Part shown: positions 1-9,229 of the stretch, in pieces | Layout: each line of letters begins with the position of its first letter | Position numbering within the stretch: position 1 is the first letter of the stretch | Source of the DNA: Larimichthys crocea | Lineage: Eukaryota > Chordata > Actinopteri > Sciaenidae | DNA length: 64,000 nt | Direction: 5' to 3' | Assembly: GCF_000972845.2 (NCBI RefSeq) | Contig: NC_040016.1 | Span: forward strand, 22,550,807 to 22,614,806 | Notes under the pieces: generated by a model | What the model was told of the DNA's origin: nothing | The model's input: the letters and a program-made list of their open reading frames with translations, nothing else | Database searches by the model: none | Position numbers and translations under genes: made by a program

Positions 1-565
1 AAAAGTAATCTGTATTTTGCAGTTAGTATATAAAAACATGACTGTACAGTTATATACTGACAGGAAATGTCAGACGTCTGTCACTTTAGATTCAATGTTT
101 CAAAAAGAAACTGAATGACTTCATACTTAGTTTTTTTTGTTCACCATCTGCAGTGTATTTCATTTTTCTGCAGCTGTAAGCAGACTCTTTATTTTCATCA
201 CCACTCAGACATGAACAGTGCTTTAGTCTGCATACTGACTCTATACTCAGTGAACACAGAACATGTTTAAAACATGTTGGTATCAAAGTGTGACTCAGCA
301 TCACAGATCTTTACTGTAGTTCAGGTTATTTGTATGAGGCTCTGATCCATGGTCAGTAGAGCAGTAACATGAAGCAACATGAGTATTTTCATCACTTTAT
401 CTCGATGTCAGACAACTTTTATGGCAGGAAACTGAAGCAGTTTAAAGACAACACACTCCTTTGACAAAAACAGTCATTTTACCTCACAGAACATACGAAC
501 TGCTGGTCCAACGCTGCCTCTATGGGCAGCAACTAACATTGGTTTCAGATCTGAACTCATGTGTT

Positions 566-807
566 AAAGGTCCAGTGTGTAGGATTTAGTGACACCTAGT
601 GGCAAAGTTCCAGATTGCAACCAAATAAATACTCTCATATCCAGATTAGTGTTTGGTTTGTCTGTAGAAACTCATTTTAAGACAACAAAATCACAAAGAT
701 TCTTATTTTCAGGTGATTACACACTAATAAAAATGAAATAATTTATGAATATTATATTCCATCCCTGCCAATAGATAATTCTAAATCTGACACACCGGAC
801 CTTTAAA
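566..807. mobile_element. TTAA-flanked MITE, family M copy 1
   Basis: The element starts TTAAAGGTCCAGTGTGTAGG and ends with the near-complement (ACACACCGGACCTTTAA), so it has terminal inverted repeats of about 20 bases with TTAA at both outer edges. It has no coding capacity. Related copies are at 2442-2694 (both ends), near 9067-9183 (right end) and near 20973-21060 (left end). TTAA targets are typical of piggyBac-type transposons, so a piggyBac-derived MITE is an inference. I recall this terminal sequence as common in teleost genomes. Confidence 0.75.
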
Positions 808-1378
808 ACACCAAAGTTGCACAATAACACAAGAAACTAAACAAAACTAACCGATCGAGGCAGCGATGGACCAGAAACTTGCATGTCCTGCGAGGTAAAG
901 TACTGTTTTTGTCAAAGGAGTCTGTTGACTTTGAAGGTTTCCTCCCATAAAGTCTGTCTGACATCAAGATAAAGCGATGAAAACACTATAAATATATCGT
1001 ACACCAAACTATCTGTAATATAAACCCTCCTCACGGAGGACGGATGCAAACATTCAGCAGATAAAACGGCGTTCGTTTCATCAAACATTCATTCATGACT
1101 GACATTTTCCTCACAGATAGACTTTTTGTCCCCTAGTGGTTCATTAAGTCGGAGGCCGTTAATGCCGTCACGCAGCAAATCCATCAGCTCACATCTGTGA
1201 GATGTTTTATCACGAGCACGCAGACAGATCACCACAGCTGACTCTGACACCATGAAAGAAATGCCAGCGCTCTCCTCGTGCGTCACAATCACGTTAAAAA
1301 ATGAGAATGTGCTCAGAGTATCGTCACCTCATGATGCCATAGACCTTTTTATTGATATTTTGTCACAACAGCAGCAGT

Positions 1379-1420
1379 GTTTGTTTGTTTGTTTGTTTGT
1401 TTGTTTGTTTGTTTGTTTGT
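1379..1420. repeat. (GTTT)n microsatellite
   Basis: About ten uninterrupted GTTT units. The repeated CLFV peptides read across it in one frame are an artefact of the repeat. A second TTTG tract lies at 5157-5186, upstream of the htr1b start codon. Confidence 0.95.
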
Positions 1421-1852
1421 GGGTTGGACTTCCTTCCTCCTCCAGAGCAGAGCGGTTACACTGCATCGTCGCCTGATGTGTGCAGAAGCGTTGTACAGCA
1501 GAAGCTAACCTGGATGAGATGCAACTTCCACACTGAGCTGATCGGCGCTGTACACGATGAAGCTGTTCACCACGAGCTGTGACGGAGCAGGACGGCTGCA
1601 GGGCGTCGTCCACGCCGCCTCGAAACACGGCTGCAGCGGTGAAGCGGTCCTGCAGAGCCATCTTTGTTTTTTTTATGTTTTTACTGGTACAACAAACTCC
1701 CCCTTTCTTTCTTTTTTACCTCATTATATATAAAGAATAGTTTGATGTTTTAAGCTCATTAGCTTTGCTGCCGAGAGTTAGACGAACAGTTTGATACCAC
1801 TCTCATGTCTGTGCGTTTCCAGGTGTTGAGTTTGATGTTTGAACACAATTCT

Positions 1853-1985
1853 GGAAAGTCTTTGTACCAGGCTGTAAACATGTTTATTTCTGCTGTTGGA
1901 CATTTGGACATGGGGACTTATGGAGACTGACTCACTTCTGGAGCCAGCCTCAAGTGGACTACAAGAGGAACTGCACTTCCTGTGT
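1853..1985 (+). repeat. Dispersed repeat family G, partial copy
   Basis: It shares the run from GTACCAGGCTGTAAACATG through GGGGACTTATGGAGACTGAC to GGAGCCAGCCTCA with the fuller copies at 5569-5852 and 23760-24086. It lacks their left half and diverges after the GAGGAACTGCA block. It is non-coding. An open frame crosses it (1896-2291), but that frame follows repeat sequence and is not a gene. Confidence 0.8.
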
Positions 1986-2441
1986 TGGCTTCACCTCCCT
2001 TGCTTTATTATCCACTATCCATTAGAAATGTTGGTGCTTGAGTTGCATTGTGGGAAATGTAGGCGCAGGTCAAACGGCGATATCTCTGTCGGTTCTGCTG
2101 CCTCGATTTTGATTGTTTCTGTCCATCGTGAGTCCGACAGAGTTACGGGAGGATGGAAGACTCTTAACAGACATGAGAGCGGCACAAACTGTCACAGCAA
2201 ACTCTCTGCGAGGAGGCGAACAAGCCGATTATCTCCAAACTATTCCTTTAAAAGAACAGGACGGGGTTCCTACATGTTTGTAAGATCATAATTTTGAGAT
2301 TTCTTAAATTATTGCATGACATGAACACGGGGCTGTAGCCACAATTTAAGAAACTGAAGAAACTCTTTATATTTATTATTTATTTAACTCTTAAATTAGC
2401 CTTAACTTCATTTCTAAATTTGTCCACGACTATGCCAACAA

Positions 2442-2694
2442 TTAAAGGTCCGGTGTGTCAGATTTAGGCGCCTCTATTTACAGAAAATAATAATCATAAC
2501 TCTGTTTTCATCCATGTTTAATCACCTGAAGAGACTCGTTATGTTTTTGCTACCTTAGAATGAGTCTTTTATATCAACAGGCGGAGTCCGCCGTGACAAA
2601 ACGCTGACTCATGTTTCATACTCGGGAAGAGCGGAGGTTGCGATGAGCAACTCCACCACTAGATGGCACTAAACCTTTCACACTGGACCTTTAA
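2442..2694. mobile_element. TTAA-flanked MITE, family M copy 2
   Basis: Left end TTAAAGGTCCGGTGTGTCAG, right end CACACTGGACCTTTAA: inverted termini with TTAA at each edge, as in copy 1. The interior differs from copy 1 except for a shared 'TAATCACCTGA'-type block and a CACTAGATGG motif near the right end. This suggests two subfamilies with common termini. Confidence 0.75.
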
Positions 2695-2987
2695 GTTAAA
2701 TTCATTTTTGGCCTAAAATGGATCAAGTTTAACTGTTTTGACTTGAATAAACTGCAGAGTGAACTCACCGTGTGTGATCTGTGTACAGTCGTATCATGAC
2801 TTCCATCATGGCTCATTCTGTATCTGCAGCAGAACAGATTTTTCAGGCGTTCCCAGTTCTTTTAAAGGATCAAGCAGCAGCTAAAAATGTGACATTTAAC
2901 ATGTGAGGATTTGATCTGAATCAGAACTGTGACATTTTCAAACTCGTCCTCACACGAGGCGACTGTAGGAAACCCTCCTGTTCATCA

Positions 2988-2988
<1 letters not shown>

Positions 2989-3022
<34 letters not shown>

Positions 3023-3023
3023 G
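2989..3023. repeat. (TCTG)n microsatellite
   Basis: Eight or more perfect TCTG units in non-coding DNA about 0.8 kb beyond the htr1b stop codon. Confidence 0.95.
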
Positions 3024-3484
3024 CTTAGCCTGACATGAAATGGAACATCAACGCTAAATATTAACAATTAAGATGCATCTTTAACGGGGTCGGCTCTCCA
3101 GCCCCTCACAGTCGATGATGACTCAAGGTATAAATCACACTGATGCATACAGTCGTACATTTACACATCAGCCACAGCGAGAAAAGAAAAACCCTCCAGA
3201 ACTCAAATCATGCCTTTTTTTTTGTTTTGATCTCTCCGACTGGAGCCGGGCACGTCTGAGGAACTGAACTAAACGTATTGTAGGCACCAGTATTTCCCCT
3301 TATTGAGTCAGGAAAATGAAACACAGATCTTATTTTTTGCCCTTGGGGCTCATGGTAGCTTAAGTCCTAAGCTTGTTTGTGCTTACGAGCCAACTGACGT
3401 TGACTGTCAGACTCATATGGCAAGAGTGAGTCTGCAGGCTGCAGTCCAGTGCAGCACGTACAGGCGGGGTCGGGTGGGGTTAGG

Positions 3485-3512
3485 GATGGATGCATGGATG
3501 GATGGATGGATG
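3485..3512. repeat. (GGAT)n microsatellite
   Basis: Short ATGG/GGAT tract with one imperfect unit (TGCATGGA), about 270 bases beyond the htr1b stop codon and possibly inside its 3' untranslated region. Confidence 0.85.
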
Positions 3513-3663
3513 TCACAGAGCTTCCACCTCGTCACATGTTTTGTGCTGTAATCCACACACACACTGCACACACTGCAGGCTGATGGCAGCTCCATTCATT
3601 CCCACAGTCCTCTGCAGACACATTATCATAAACAATGTGGATGAACCTGGAGGGATGTGTTTG

Positions 3664-3702
3664 TGGAGGTGGGTGGAGGTGGAGGTGGAGGTGGAGGTGG
3701 GT
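3664..3702. repeat. (GGTGGA)n hexanucleotide repeat
   Basis: About six GGTGGA units with an interruption (GTGGGTGG), within 120 bases of the htr1b stop codon, so probably in its 3' untranslated region. Open frames in both directions are low-complexity artefacts. Confidence 0.85.
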
Positions 3703-3782
3703 TTGATTTGATTCTGTCATTATACAGATGATTAGAGATGGGATCTGAGGGAGGAGGAGGGGGAGGTGGGGTTAATCACCGT

Positions 3783-4985
3783 TCATGCCCTGCAGCATTT
3801 AAACCGAATCAGTTTGTGGAACGCCTGCTTGAAGTCCTCGTTGGACATGGTGTAGATGATGGGGTTGATTAAAGAGTTGAGGTAACCCAGCCAGGTGAAA
3901 ATGTCGAAGAGCTCCGGGTGGAAGCAGGACTCACAGACAGGCACTAGAAGAGTGTAAATGAAAAACGGGAGCCAGCAGATGATGTAAGCTCCCAGGATTA
4001 TTCCCAAAGTTTTGGTCGCCTTCCTCTCGCGCGCCGCGGAGATGCGCTTCTTCTCCAGGAGCGCGTCGGACACGGTGACTTTCACCTGGCTCACTTGGTT
4101 CGCGGACGAGGTAGTGTCACAGCAGGAGGAGGTGTCGTTGGCGGTCCCGTAGTTCAGGGAGGTGGTGGACGCCACCGAGCCGGGGGAGTCGGTGATCAGG
4201 TGCGCAGAGGTGAGTCTCTTCCCGGGCTTGTTGCGGGACTGCTTCAGGATGCGCTTCCGCGCCTCCACGTAGATCCTCCCGTACAGGGCGATGAGCAGCA
4301 GCGTGGGGATGTAGAACGCGCCGAAGGTGGAGTAGATGGTGTAGAAAATGTGGTCGGTGTTCACGTTGCAGCTCGTCACCTCCTCCGCCTTCACCTGGCG
4401 CCAGAAGAAAGGCGGCAGGGAGATGGAGATGGCGATCACCCAGGCGGTGGCGATCATCCCGGCCGCGCGCCCCGGCGTGCGCTTCTTGGAGTACTCCACC
4501 GCGTCCGTGATGGCCCAGTAACGGTCCAGCGCAATTACGCACAGGTGGAGGATGGAGGCGGTGCAGCACGTTATATCCGAGGACAGCCAGATGTCACACA
4601 CCACCTGCCCGAGAGTCCACGTCTGGCTGACGGTGTACAGCGCGCTGATGGGCATCACCAGGATGGACACCAGGAGGTCCGTGACGGCCAGGGACGCGAT
4701 CAGGAAGTTGGCCGGGGTGTGCAGCTTTCTGGACTGGTAGATGGTGGCGATGACGAACGCGTTGGAGAGCGTGGTGGCTAAGGTGATGAGGGCTAAGGTC
4801 ACGGCCAGACCCGCCTGGAAAGCCACGCTGCCGTCCTTCCCCTCCTCCGCCTTCGACGTGAAATTGGCCGCATGGGTGTAGTTGGTGGAGATGTTCAACA
4901 GCTCTCCGTAGATGACAGGCGTTGGTTTGAGCTGACCGGCATTCTCCATGCCTCCACCTTCCCCCCCGTCAGATCCCCCTGTCAT
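3783..4985 (-). CDS. htr1b: 5-hydroxytryptamine receptor 1B (serotonin GPCR)
   Basis: An intact, intronless 400-residue class A GPCR of the plasma membrane that binds serotonin and, in this family, couples to Gi/o to lower cAMP, often as a presynaptic autoreceptor. Seen directly: N-glycosylation sites N31, N35 and N41; TM2 Asp103; Cys130 and Cys206 for the extracellular disulfide; the amine-anchoring Asp137 in SSDITC; DRY at 154-156; CWLP at 337-340 in TM6; NPIIY at 374-378; and a C-terminal CC (397-398) suited to palmitoylation. The third loop (about 240-320) contains LITDSPGS and [13 protein letters not shown], as in mammalian 5-HT1B, which separates it from 5-HT1D/1A. Length is close to the mammalian 390 residues. 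Met13 (codon 4949-4947) begins MENAG, aligns better with mammalian starts and may be the true initiator. Third codon positions are GC-rich, unlike the surroundings. The neighbour is mei4, in the opposite orientation. Confidence 0.97.
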   Translation of the reverse strand: MTGGSDGGEGGGMENAGQLKPTPVIYGELLNISTNYTHAANFTSKAEEGKDGSVAFQAGLAVTLALITLATTLSNAFVIATIYQSRKLHTPANFLIASLAVTDLLVSILVMPISALYTVSQTWTLGQVVCDIWLSSDITCCTASILHLCVIALDRYWAITDAVEYSKKRTPGRAAGMIATAWVIAISISLPPFFWRQVKAEEVTSCNVNTDHIFYTIYSTFGAFYIPTLLLIALYGRIYVEARKRILKQSRNKPGKRLTSAHLITDSPGSVASTTSLNYGTANDTSSCCDTTSSANQVSQVKVTVSDALLEKKRISAARERKATKTLGIILGAYIICWLPFFIYTLLVPVCESCFHPELFDIFTWLGYLNSLINPIIYTMSNEDFKQAFHKLIRFKCCRA

Positions 4986-5156
4986 GGAGCTCAGAGCAAA
5001 GCCTGGAGATCAGCGTGAGGAGCGGCTCCATCTCCTCTGCCTCCTCCTCTTCATCTTCACCATCACTCCATCAGCTCCCACAGATGGACACGAAACACCA
5101 GCTCCATCATCCAGCAATCTGTGACGTCACGAGCAGTACAGTTAAAAGCAACATCC

Positions 5157-5186
5157 GTTTGTTTGTTTGTTTGTTTGTTTGTTTGT
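5157..5186. repeat. (TTTG)n microsatellite upstream of htr1b
   Basis: About seven perfect units, 170-200 bases upstream of the htr1b start, so probably within its 5' untranslated region or proximal promoter. Length variation here could be transcribed. Confidence 0.9.
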
Positions 5187-5237
5187 GAATGAGAAACTCT
5201 GTCTGTGTCAGCTGCTCTGAGATCCGCTCCGGTCTGA

Positions 5238-5336
5238 GAGGGAGAGAGAGAGAGAGAGCCCGTTATATACCGGGAGGACGCCTCACCTCTCCCTCCCTCC
5301 CTCACCCTCCCATGTCATCTCTCTCTCTCTCTCTCT
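5238..5336. repeat. GA and CT dinucleotide tracts near the htr1b promoter
   Basis: A GA run (about 5238-5258) and a CT run (about 5318-5336) flank the candidate TATA box. Such purine/pyrimidine tracts are common near promoters, but nothing here proves a function. Confidence 0.8.
5263..5269 (-). promoter_or_regulatory. Candidate TATA box for htr1b
   Basis: The minus strand reads GGTATATAACGGG here, about 280 bases upstream of the htr1b start codon, between GA and CT tracts. The motif is visible, but its use as a core promoter is inference. No transcription start evidence is available. Confidence 0.35.
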
Positions 5337-5568
5337 AAATCTCAGTTCAACCTTTTTATTTTAGATTTACAGAGAAAATGTGAAATAAAACCAAAAAAAC
5401 CTCTTTGAAATATGAATAAATATAATATTATTTATAATAATCTGTGTTTGTGACTCCATCCACAAACACATTACAGATCAGTGACTGTATGAAACATGGA
5501 CGTAGTCCCATTCTGGTCATCTCCATGTTTGTAGTCCACGTCTTAATCTAAATATCAGCAAAGACGTG

Positions 5569-5852
5569 GAGCTGAATGACGCCTGGTTAACCCTGCATAA
5601 CTTTAAGCCTTAATATAATGTGAACAGGTGAGTTGTATATAAATTTACCCTCAGTACAGTTGTCATGAACGGGGAAATTAGCTACAGAGACCAAAACTGT
5701 TTTTTGTACCAGGCTGTAAACATGTTTATTTCTGCTGTGAAGTTGGACATTTGGACATGGGGACTTATGGAGACTGACTCACTTCTGGAGCCAGCCTCAG
5801 GTGGACGTTAGAGGAACTGCAGGTTGTGGTACTTCATAGCCTCGGAGGTTGC
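5569..5852 (+). repeat. Dispersed repeat family G, long copy 1
   Basis: Almost identical to 23760-24086 from GCTGAATGACGCCTGGTTA to GTGGTACTTCATAGCCT, except for a block of about 47 bases present only in the other copy. No open frame of note, no A-tail and no clear inverted termini. The class is unknown. Partial copies are at 1853-1985, 8988-9060, 13785-13862 and 63200-63300. Confidence 0.85.
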
Positions 5853-7560
5853 TGCTTGGTTATATGTTTTCATAAAATGTTTGATGGTAATATCAAAAAC
5901 AAAGAAAGTTTTTTATAATTATATAAAATACATACAATTCTGTACTTTGAGTATATTTTGAGTTTTTCTATTAGTACTTTTACTTAAAGACACAGGAGCA
6001 CTCAGGAAGGGTCAGTTAGTTTTAAATTATTAGACAATTAACAGAACATCTCCGACACGTCTGCTCGTTTCTCTGAGGCTCATAAGTCACTTAAAGGAAT
6101 TCTCTTGGAAACTCATCCCAGCATGCCGTTTGTTTCCTAAACAACATTAGTATCCGCGTTCCAAGTAAACATTTGTCTTGCATTTAGGAGGCTGCGATGC
6201 GTGGAGCCAGCGAACACTGCCAACCATCAAGAGAGTGTGTCGGTGAACTCAGAAGCCATAACTCATCACAGCTCGGGTGCCAAACACCTGCTCTGCTTTA
6301 ACTCATCGTGTTCATTCAGAAATAAACCGAGTCTCTGTTACTCACACGGGAAGTGAAACATCTTCACTGAAGTATTTATGTAACACCTAAAATCAGCAGC
6401 ACAAAGTGAAACAAATAAACACTACAAAGTGTGAGTAAGACGTTAGATAACACGGTCACCAAGAAAAGAGATTTTCTAACCCTTCGACTCGTCGTACAAA
6501 CAAGATTCATTCATGCTCTCCAGAGAAATGCAGGTTTACATGACGAGTCCAGGTCACCAACACGAGGTCCAGAGGTCGCTAATGGAGGACAGCTTTGGTC
6601 CAAACTGAACTTTTATACAGGTCATGGTTCTCAGAGGATGAACCCAACAGACCTTCGTTGACTTTTAAATGAAATATGTTGACGTGTTTAATGGATCGAT
6701 ATGAAATTTGGTTCAGATGTTCAGGATGAATTGTCATGATCTAACTTTACATTTAGCGCCACCAGCAGGCCAACGTTTGAATTCATCCATGATCAAATAC
6801 CTGAAAAGCTCACATTCCCATCAGCTGTACTGCGTCTAATTAGTAAATGTCTTCTATGTCTATGTAGTTTCTCCTTCACATGTGGATGCAGAGGGTGAGG
6901 CGAGAGGGTTGCAGCAACTACACCACCAGCATCCACTAACTTTGTTTAAGCTGATTTAAATGAAGAAAAAGAAGGGTTGAAATAGTTAGCTCGCCTGGGG
7001 GGAACAGCTGAAGTTTTAGAGGACAAAAACAACAAAGAAAGAGATCTAAAGGTTTGTAACTTTTAGTAGTTTATTACTTTTCCTGAATGTTTTACTTTTG
7101 AGGCAGAGTCAGTTAAAAATCAATCATATGTTATTTTTCTTTCAGCAGAAAAAAAAAATCATTTTCAAGGTCTGTACTTGCAGCGAGCACAATCAAAGTC
7201 AGACTTTGAGCATAAATCATTCATCATCCTCGCAGCATCAACACGTCTATATTGTGCAGCTCTAGCTGCTTCTATATAGATCACTGAGCTGAGTCACAAA
7301 GCGAAGCTCTCCATTCTCCAGTCGAGCTTCTCCTGACCTTCACCTGAGTGCCTGCAGCTCCATGATCCAGCACGACCTCGACCTGCATCGAGCTGCTGCT
7401 GCATCTTCAGGAGCTCCCACAGCGCCCATTATGGAGTCATCTGCTGATGATTTATAATCCCCAGTAATTGATTAATTCTTTTGTTTGTACACCTCACAAA
7501 TATGGACAGCAATTGCTCTGATTACATTACTTCTCAAAACTGGTGAGTCGACAACTTTGC
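5853..7560. other. Intergenic, nothing recognised
   Basis: No gene, RNA gene or clear repeat was recognised. Open frames are short and without family resemblance. The base composition is ordinary. Confidence 0.5.
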
Positions 7561-8152
7561 TCACAGCCAATCATCAACCAGGTCCCCAGCAGCAGCTGAT
7601 ATCACTGCCTAGTCCAGCAGCAGTCAGCCCAGCTCGGCGTCTGTCTTTCAGCCTTTTATTTCACCAAGCTCTCACCAACCACTAAAAGTCAGTCCCACAT
7701 TTACTCTTGTCCGGCGGCTTCTTGCTCGCTCACTCTCTCCTTTTCTCTTCTTAGCTTCCTCCGTCAGCATCCTCTTCACTCTCTTCTCCTCTGCCATCAT
7801 GTCCATAGAAGCTGCTGAGCCTGGTTACCTCCTCTTCTTCTTCTTCTTCTTCTTCTTCTTCTTCTTCTTCTTCTTCTTCTTCTTCCTGGTGGTCCAAAAC
7901 TCCTGTGGTCCAAACACTAACACTCCCCCGGTGCTCTGACCTCACAATCCAGGCAGCCCGGCTAACAAACTGAGCTAACAGCAGCTACAGCTGTCAGCAG
8001 TTTACTTCACTGTCCATCATAAACTCTGTAAATCACAGAGAGTTGAGGCGGAGCAGCCGGAGGACATCAGAGGGAAAACCAGAAAACATTTCCTCCATAA
8101 AATATGATCCAGTTTCACCAGAATCAGTGAAATAGTTGCTGCTGTGTGACTT
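7561..8152 (-). mobile_element. Dispersed repeat family H, copy A (longest)
   Basis: The most complete copy of a family also seen at 29078-29528, 30497-30822, 49021-49420, 57003-57402 and 62090-62214. Read on the minus strand it has a non-coding leader (repeated GTTAGCTCA words), a GAA-type microsatellite, a segment that once encoded a Lys/Arg-rich peptide ending [12 protein letters not shown], and then a decayed frame with stops shared with other copies. In this copy the reading frame of the Lys/Arg-rich part is also altered. I see no transposase and no clear terminal repeats, so the mobilising mechanism is unknown. Confidence 0.8.
7831..7886. repeat. (TTC)n microsatellite inside family H copy A
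   Basis: About 18 TTC units. The long poly-Glu run on the minus strand is simply this tract. Copies B and E carry a comparable tract at the equivalent position, so the repeat came with the element and has expanded separately. Confidence 0.95.
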
Positions 8153-8805
8153 TATACTGACAGACGGGGACGTTGGTTCTACGTGAATCCTGTTTTAAAG
8201 AAAATAATCTGTGTATTTGGCCTGCAGTCCAGACTGAGTGCTGCTCCAGTAATACATAAATAAAACCCAGTGAAGTACGGCGAGTTGGCTGAGATCAGAT
8301 CCAGAAGAGGGCCGCCTGTTGCTGCAGATAATGAGCCGCTGATTCGCTCGGGCTCATTGAAACAGTCAGACATGTTTCAACAACGAAGCTCTTACGTTAT
8401 GGACGAGGCTTGAAAATGTCATTGAGGAAACTTTGAAAAGGTTAACAATCACTGCATGCAAATTCTGACAATTTGCAGTGAATTAGACTACCATTAGTTT
8501 AACCTGAAGAGAGAAAAACAACCCAGAAATGACTTTTTATTCCAGCCTGAGGGAAAAACAGGAATATATTCTTCTAATGCTCCAGGGATGGATTCCTGCT
8601 AATAACACTCGGAGAGTCAGAGAGGACACAACCAATTATCCAACGAGTTATCCACTGAGTTTCATATTTTAACCATTTAATTAGAATACATTGTTATTTT
8701 TTTATTATTATTATTTTAAGGTTCTTTTAAACTGTTTCGTGATGGAGGTGAGTCGGTAAGGGAGCGCCAACGCCTTTGAATAATCCTAATATTTTTTTAT
8801 TTTTT
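8153..8805. other. Intergenic, nothing recognised
   Basis: No coding exon, RNA gene or recognised repeat. One AT-rich patch (8690-8720) is low complexity. Confidence 0.45.
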
Positions 8806-8862
8806 ATATCAGAATCAGAATCAGAATCAGAAATACTTTAATAATCCTAGGAGGAAATTATT
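8806..8862. repeat. (AATCAG)n with 'ATACTTTAATAATCC' repeat
   Basis: Four AATCAG units run directly into AAATACTTTAATAATCCTAGG and GGAAATT. I recall this combination as a frequent teleost repeat end. Related 'ATTGATCCC...AAATT' words occur at 12093-12190 and 37576-37640. It is a fragment without coding capacity. Confidence 0.65.
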
Positions 8863-8987
8863 AACAATCTTACTAGTTTTGTACCTTTTTGTTACTATTT
8901 TAATGACATTTTCTACAGTGTGCCGTATACTTTAATCTTGTATTTGTACTTTGGTGAAATCCTAGCATCAACCTCTGTTTCTGTGAT

Positions 8988-9183
8988 GAAAAACTGCAGT
9001 TCCTCAATCGTCCACTTGAGGCTGGCTCCAGAATTGGGTCCATAAGTCCCAGTCCAGTCCAGTATTCTTATTTTCAGGTGATTATACATGCATGAAAACA
9101 TAGTTATAAATATTATATAGTAGTTCATTTTCTGCCCTAATTCGGAAAGTAAACCCCCCAATCTGACACACTGCACCTTTAAA
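8988..9183 (-). repeat. Chimeric fragment: family G joined to MITE family M
   Basis: The first part (about 8988-9050) is the reverse complement of the family G core (CCACTTGAGGCTGGCTCCAG, CCATAAGTCCC). It joins, after a CCAGT repeat, the right half of the TTAA MITE (TTATTTTCAGGTGATTA to CTGACACACTGCACCTTTAA). The boundary is abrupt, suggesting nested insertion followed by deletion. Confidence 0.7.
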
Positions 9184-9229
9184 AATTAATTTAACAATAT
9201 TTATATGAAAACTATATATATAATATATA

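Larger units (their letters stand above)
1..3782. other. Intergenic region downstream of htr1b, no gene seen
   Basis: I see no coding exon here. The longer open frames lack family resemblance, and the one at 1896-2291 runs through a dispersed repeat. The stretch holds two TTAA-flanked MITEs (near 566-807 and 2442-2694), one partial copy of the family G repeat (1853-1985) and several microsatellites. The 3' untranslated region of htr1b should lie in the last kilobase or so. I could not fix a polyadenylation signal. Confidence 0.6.

Noticed and set aside
1896..2291. 131-residue open frame downstream of htr1b
   Set aside because: Its first third is the family G repeat and the rest has no recognisable protein features.
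4095..4781. Plus-strand 228-residue open frame opposite htr1b
   Set aside because: It is the GC-rich antisense shadow of the receptor, rich in Gly/Arg/Asp, with no family resemblance.
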